Source: Lates calcarifer
Taxonomy: Eukaryota; Chordata; Actinopteri; Centropomidae
Assembly: GCF_001640805.2 (NCBI RefSeq)
Contig: NC_066850.1
Location: 1,631,149-1,695,148 of the forward strand
Length of the DNA stretch: 64,000 nt
Direction: 5' to 3'
Each line of letters begins with the position of its first letter. The stretch's first letter is position 1. A program made the translations under genes and the position numbers. Positions 57,701-64,000 of this stretch are shown here, in pieces. The notes under the pieces are model-generated. The model searched no databases and was not told the DNA's origin. It saw nothing but the letters and a program-made list of their open reading frames with translations.

Positions 57701-60700
57701 AAAGAAATCCCACTCCTTGATGACTGTAAGCTTTATACAATCCTTTATCCAAACATAACGATCCAAAAGTAGAACTGCGTATCACTCCTAAAAGAAAAAG
57801 CCTTATTAAAGGCTTATTCCTTCAAACAGATGATATTAGTAACTAATCTACTCTCACAGAGGGGCTGTGGTGACACCAGCAGGGAGTGGGCTTAGAGACT
57901 CAGCTAATTTGTGTAATGTAGAGGAACAATGGCATAGAGGGGCTTCACTGTGTCATCCGTCAATGACTAATACAAGGCTGTGGAGTCACCTCTACTGGGA
58001 ATTGACAGGACGTGGTACCTATTGTCCAAGAAGCATTATTTTCAATGTGGTCATCATTCCTTTCTCCAGATGTGTATATAACAAAAGTGTAGAAATAACA
58101 TTTGTCATTGCAGACAGCCCTGCTGGGTTCTCCTCTGCAGGTCCTGACTCAGCTTTCTCTAGTTGTCCTTCAAAAAGACAATCATTAACAGAACGCAGAT
58201 GTTGCTCCAACAGTTTTGCGTGGGCGTCATTAAATAAGTGACATTATTACATGACAGGGACACAGGAAGCATCCTCATGTGCAGTGAAACTGGCAGTCCT
58301 CTTTTGGAGGTTGGTATAGGAACTTACAAAAAAGCAACCCAAACATCTGCTATGCTGTTCATTGTAGCACCCAACTGTGGCACAGTCTGCAGCCTACTGT
58401 AACTCCCCTGAGGCTTCTTCAACTGACAGATGGCAGCAGAGGAAATCAGTTTATTTGTGTGAGTGTCTGTGTACATGCATATCCTTCTGCACCCACATAT
58501 GTGCAAACAAATTTGTGCACTTGTGTTTGTAGAGCTGTGTTTTGCATTAGTGTGTGTATCTGGCAAATGGTCCTGGCGACACTGAAATGTCTCTGATATC
58601 TGCCAGATTCTCTCCAGGTGTCGCAACAGAGTTAAAATACCACCTCAGGAGTGCAGTCAGAGCCGAGGCCTGGAGATAAATACTGCTGAACGGTGGAGGA
58701 GAACAGATGTTTTGTTTGGTGATTGTGAATATTATTGTGGATCATGAAGCAGTGCACAGTCTGTATTTGCGAAATGAACAAGCAATAAGCTAAACAACAC
58801 GCATACCAAACAGATTCCTTTTGAAGAATGAAATAATGAAAATGTCATATTTATAAGGCTTTCGTATGTGTACATACAAAAACAGATTTCACCAGGGGAA
58901 ATGACATAAAAAAAAAAAAACAAACAGAAGAAAAAAAACTGCAAAGTTCGTCTTTCAGCAGCAACCCAGAGCCACAGCCAGGCCATTAGCATTTTTCACT
59001 TACTTAGCATAATTTGATGCCTCTCTTGCTTTGAGCTAGGACCAGTCATTAAAAATGCATCTGTCTCAATTAAGACGGTAGCATGTTAGCTCTTTACTGC
59101 ATGAGACACTTTCACCTCTTGTAGTTACTTCCATGCGTGTGACCTACTGCCGTTACCTACTGTAAAAAGTCTTATTCCTCAGTTACAATGGAAGATGCTT
59201 AGCATGTAGCTTCATTGTGGTTTTCTCTGCATGTGTATGTTTGAATTTGAATAACAGGTTATTTTTCTTTTGATTTTTTTAGTCTCAATATGAACAGTCC
59301 TGTGAAAACAGTTGTATAATGGCTCTAGAGGACTAACACATCTGGCATAATTGACACCTCTGATGCTACAACCTTGATATTGATAAGTCTATCAATATCC
59401 GTTGATGAAATTATCAATATCCAGGCAGATAAAATCTATGAGATGGGCCTTCTCCAACATTTGGAATAGTGGGGGCAATACCATATTTCCAAAAAATAAC
59501 AGCATGTACTCGCACATTACACTCATAAACCCAAACATGACATTGCTGTCAATGTCACACTCAGACAAAGAAGGGGGACCATTATTAAGGCCTCCAATGT
59601 GACATGTTTGTCTGTGTTTGGCCCACACAGAGAAGTCATCATTTATAGGCGATGACATATTTACTGCTGTGCTGTGTTTTTTCTGTGGAAATAAAATTTT
59701 ATGACTGACAGAGGATAAAATTTCTTGTTAAGATGGACAATGTCTGCTGTGTACAGATGAGCTTAACACAAGACGACACGCAACAGATTGGATCCGTCAC
59801 TTTTATTTAACAATGTAACACAACTAATGACTATTTATGTAACTGCTGTCACTGACAATAGAGCCTGTCTGAGGCTGAACCTGAGCCTGTTTGTGTCTGC
59901 GACACCTGACGCAATCTGCCTGCCTTACTGACACCAGTCTGAGATGATGTGAGAGACTGTGCGCAGAAAGAATTTCATGTAGCTTGCTGTCAGGAAAAAA
60001 AAGGGGCAAATTCCCCCAAAGTATTTCCTTTAGAACTGAGACAAAGGACTATGCAAGACACACACAAGCAGATGCATAGACAAAATATGCAGACATACAC
60101 AGAGCTCATCTTGTTGTGCATCTGTTTCCTCTTGAGATACAGATGAAGACAATGTTTTAGTATGAAAAAAAGACTTCAAGTTGACATTTTCATCATGGCT
60201 CCCAGACAGACATCTTTCAGAATAACAAGGGGGGTTTGAACAAGATGTCTTTGTTGGGTGTGCCTGTTTTATTATGCCATAGAGCTGCCTCTAAACTTGA
60301 ATCCGACTTTCATGTCATCTCCTCCCTGCTGCAGAAATCTTCCCTATGAATGGGGAATGCGTGATAAATCCTGCCATTATTCCGAGTGTGTGAGGAGGGA
60401 TGGAGGTGATGATTTTGCCTCTCGGGCACTGAGCGATGCCACATCATTTTGTGGAGTCTTTCAAAGTCTATCTTCTTTCCCTTTTTTCCCCTGCCAGTTT
60501 GTTTCCTGTCTTTTTTTCCCCTCCATCCCTCCACCCTTTTCCTTCCTGGCAGCACAGGTATCACATTCCTCTTTCATCACCCTGACATCCATCCCTCACT
60601 GCACGGCCTCCTGTGTGACAGCTGAGAGTGCACCACACTAATGGCTCAAGATGCCCCTGTCTCCTGTCTACAACAGAAACAAAGGCAGCACTGAGCAGAT

Positions 60701-63700
60701 GTACCAGTTTTTACATTAATCTTTTTATTTGTCTTCACCCTCAAAGAGTTTCAAGATCAAGGTTACTGCACTATCAAATCATTATATCTTGATTCCTTGA
60801 TTTGATTTTTTTGCAAGGATTTTCTAATTTCAGTCTTTTGTCAGATGTTTTTCAGTTGTTGATACTGAGTAATTTAAAAACTCAATAGTTCTTACATGTA
60901 TACATAATATTAAAAGTGAGCCAGTGAAGCCCTTTCCATTCATCTGCAGCAGAAATGTTCACTTATATGAATTATTGATAAATAAGACAAATAATTCAAT
61001 GGATTTCTCTCATACTAGTTTCACTTGTTGAGAAAATGTTACACTGAGAGTCAAACACAAGAAGAGCAATGAATCATTTGTGTGCTCCCCCACTCTCCAT
61101 CTGATTGACTTGATAATTATAAATACTGGAGACTGGAGACTGATAGTCTCTCAGTAATTACAGATGCACAGACAACCTTCGTCTCCTTCAAACATTAGGG
61201 GTGGATCAAACTGGATCACAGATAGCAGAGTGATATGTCAAATACGCTCTTCTATTGATAATAAATAAGAGTCTACAGTCATGCAAGCAGCTCTGAGAGG
61301 CTGCTAAATGCAAATGCTAGCACAGCTACCTGATCACAATGACACTGTTACCATCCTAAGATTTGGCAGGTTTAATGTTCATGATCACCATCACTAAATC
61401 TAGGAACCTGCCTGTATAAAACATTCAAAACCATCTGGCAGGTGTTGAGACATTTCACTGGATAAGTGGAAACTTTGACCAACTGGTTCATCTTCTGGGG
61501 ACTACGAACATCAGCATTACATTTTGTGGCAATCCATCGAATATTTGTTGATAAATTAAAAACAAAATCCTAATAATATAAAAAGAACTTCACGTGTCGG
61601 ACTGACGCTGCTATAAAACGTGAAGAAACGTCCTCATTTCAGCAGATAAAGGCACAGATTGTCTGTCCTTGTTTACCTTCAGTGAGTTATTTGATCCAGA
61701 TCTTGGAAGAAATGTAACCAGGCAGCTCAACACCTCCTTCTCCTCTCTCTCTGTTTACCAGCACTGCTACAGTTGTCAAACAGTGACCCTGTTAATGGTG
61801 TGTTTTGTGTGGACTGCCCATTTTCGTAATTAGCAATCACACTGGATGAACATCTCTTAAACAAAAGCTGAAAAGGGTAGTTACAGCAAGAAAGGTTCCT
61901 GGCTCTGCGGACGCGGTGCTGTTAATCTTTAATTGGACTCAAAGAGGATTGGAAACTGTTTTCCTGGCATCAGCGTCAGCAAGCATCAGCACTGCCAGCA
62001 CAAGACAGAGAGGAAGAGAGAGGATTTGGTGTGATTGCCAAAGCAGACTAGGGGGTCCGGGTGCAGAGGGAGCACAAATCTGGCAGGGTGCTGATGAGCT
62101 ACACAAAGCTAAGTCACACAACAGTACAACCTGTCTGTTGTTATTTCTGAATTTAGACAGCACTGTCAGTTACTGGGCACCCAGGGAATATTTCCACAAT
62201 GAAGTTTCCCAATTTAGCCAATGGAGAGAAAAAGTCTTTCTGGGAGAGTATACAGTGAACAGTAAGCAATCTATTCTCCCTCAAAGCCACACAATACAGA
62301 TAAAATTGTTTCCTCCAGCCTCAACGCACACATTCTTTTTGTTCACTAATAGTGTGAGAGCACCTCCATCAACCATCAGCCTGATGGAGTACCACCACAA
62401 GAAAGAGGGCTATGTGAAGGAGCTATTCTTCACAGGGTAAACAGGGTCATAAACCACCCATAGAAGAGGCAATTACTTCCTGATCTGACACCGCAACCCA
62501 TTTCAGCCAATCGAACAGCGGGAGGGGCCTCCAACTGTGATCTTACAGGCGGCTAACCAGGTTAGCTGTGCTGCTAACACAGGCCAGCTCTGCCACACCA
62601 AATTGGCCTGAGAGATTTAGTGTGGCTCTTTCCAAACCCCGGGAGCCATCTGATGTTGCTCAATAGGCTCCTCTGCTCTGTGGACCAGCAGGAGTGGCTT
62701 CTCTAGCCTGGGCTAACTAGCTCGCGAGCCAGGGGGCCCTGCCAAATGCATGTGATTTATGGGCCAGTGTGAAGGCTAATTCAGGCTGCTTTGCATATGT
62801 CCTGGTTTGGCTCTTTGCTGGCTTTATAGGTTTAAATTTTTTTTAGCTCTCCCCATACCTGATGCTTATAGAATTCATAACACGGCTGCAGCACAAAGGG
62901 GGATGCTTTGTGCTGCAGCAGTGCTGCTAAATTATAGAAAATGTGTTCTCTATTTAAATTTATAGTGTGCTGTTGTGCAAAAATACAGCCACTGGTATAT
63001 GGGTAAGGATGAGGATAATTCAGAGAATGGAAATAGGGCTAAAAGGGTTGAGAGGGTTTGATAAAAATGCAATGAGTGCATGTGAGAGGCAGGAAATCAC
63101 ACAGACTGAACCTGCTTTGAGCACTAAGGGCTCCAGCAGTGCTATTATTAAATCTATTTATGTGCTCCCACCATCACAGGTCCAACCTGACAGCCAGAGA
63201 GCTGCTTCTGATCAAATGGAAAGCAGCAAAGGGAATATCTAATATGTAAATAATCAGCTGCATTCCACTGCATCATGGGAGTTATCTACTGTATCTGACA
63301 CCTGGGATTAGTGTATCTGGTGTCTGTAAGAAACAAAGTGAGTTTATGAGGTAAAAACAAGAAACAAAATATATACACACACACACAGGATAGAAAGGGA
63401 AGACAAAGGACCTACATTATATTCATACATAATGCAGGTCTTATTTTGTATTGCTTTATACATCTTCAAAGAATACGTCATAGTTCATAACCACGGTTTA
63501 AGTTTTGTTTTTAAAAGTCTGTAATCTGAGTAACTGCAAACTGTAGCTGTGACATACATGTCTGAAATGTAGTGCAGTAGAAGTACACAGTATCATAAAT
63601 GCTCAAGTAAAGTACATCAAAACTTGGCGGCTGGTTTTTCTCTCATATAACACAAATCACTCAGAAGATCGACATAATCTTCCACTGGCATATTTTGTAT

Positions 63701-64000
63701 GTGGCTATCAAAGATCCACCAAAGAACCAGCGTTCGCACGTCTGAGCAGTCGTGAAATCTGTTCACCACTCACTGTGCCGCCACACAGCACAGCCTGTAC
63801 CAGAGTTTAGTTTGCATATGCATCCTTGATCAGGCGAGTTGACCAAATCACCTCTCTTATTTACACCAACAGTCCGGGGGAGCGTGGTGCCTCTGCACAT
63901 ATCTTACCACAATATCAACCAGACCCACTCGCTGATAAACATATTAGCAGCTGTCATTGTTTTGCATGCACACAGTCCTCTCCTCCACAGTGGCACCTTT
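54766..64000. other. No exon recognised; probably long-isoform intron or upstream DNA
   Basis: Contains DR1-type motifs at 56346-56358 and 56788-56800, a triple ATCAATAT cluster at 59376-59421, a T17 run near 56098 and a low-repeat stretch with octamer-like and TAAT-type motifs at 62520-62840. I looked for the first half of PDZ1, the coiled coil and the RING/TRAF zinc fingers of pdzrn4 on the minus strand and did not see them. Confidence 0.5.

Noticed and set aside
61660..61740. Possible minus-strand exon ending at an AAG|GTAAAC donor
   Set aside because: The adjacent translation has no resemblance to PDZ1 or other pdzrn4 parts and no good acceptor.
61916..62440. 174-codon plus-strand open frame
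   Set aside because: No recognisable domain, no family resemblance, biased low-complexity start (SASASISTAS) and no flanking gene structure; consistent with chance.
1..64000. tRNA, rRNA, snRNA genes and CRISPR arrays
   Set aside because: No B-box-like TTCGAATCC context, no rRNA or U6 signature and no regularly spaced repeats were found by eye.

Overview
The window is vertebrate nuclear DNA, most likely from a percomorph (spiny-rayed) teleost. The evidence is one multi-exon gene with GT-AG introns, a bony-fish-like protein, abundant CA/GT and GA/CT microsatellites, and dispersed repeats I recognise as common in percomorph genomes (for example the 'caaagactggaaacagggg / agcctggctctgtccaaagg' family and a 'cagaatagactttattgccaag' retroelement tail). 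I see no bacterial, viral or organellar features.

The only protein-coding gene I can support is the 3' part of pdzrn4 (PDZ domain containing RING finger 4, also called LNX4), on the minus strand. Nine coding exons lie between 40826 and 13696: 40758-40826, 23567-23838, 22558-22660, 19235-19333, 17479-17541, 16299-16400, 15989-16105, 14353-15417 and 13696-14268. They join in frame at canonical splice sites into an 820-residue protein. The first of these exons begins with its own ATG and encodes [10 protein letters not shown]..., the alternative first exon of the short, RING-less isoform. The exons for the RING finger, TRAF-like zinc finger and first half of PDZ1 used by the long isoform were not found and probably lie beyond 64000. 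The short product keeps the second half of PDZ1, the whole of PDZ2, short helical/coiled segments, a basic conserved C-terminal domain and a class I PDZ-binding tail (-TTV). It therefore looks like a scaffold without ubiquitin-ligase activity.

Layout: 1-12.5 kb is the intergenic flank downstream of pdzrn4, with repeats and a perfect hairpin near 6.9 kb. About 12.5-13.7 kb is the inferred 3' UTR with two AATAAA signals. 13.7-23.8 kb holds eight of the nine coding exons, separated by introns of 84 to 3224 bp. 23.8-40.8 kb is one 16.9-kb intron. 40.8-41.4 kb is the short-isoform first exon and its probable promoter. 41.4-64 kb has no recognisable exon and is most likely an intron of the long isoform.

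The observations most worth checking are the N-myristoylation/palmitoylation-type start (MGCNLC) of the short isoform; a UGA-CGG stop with a 9-bp stem-loop starting 8 nt downstream, resembling a stop-codon readthrough signal that would hide the PDZ ligand; and an 84-nt final intron that is open in frame and would insert a hydrophobic 28-residue segment if retained. Protein family comparisons are from memory; no alignment, database search or RNA folding was run.
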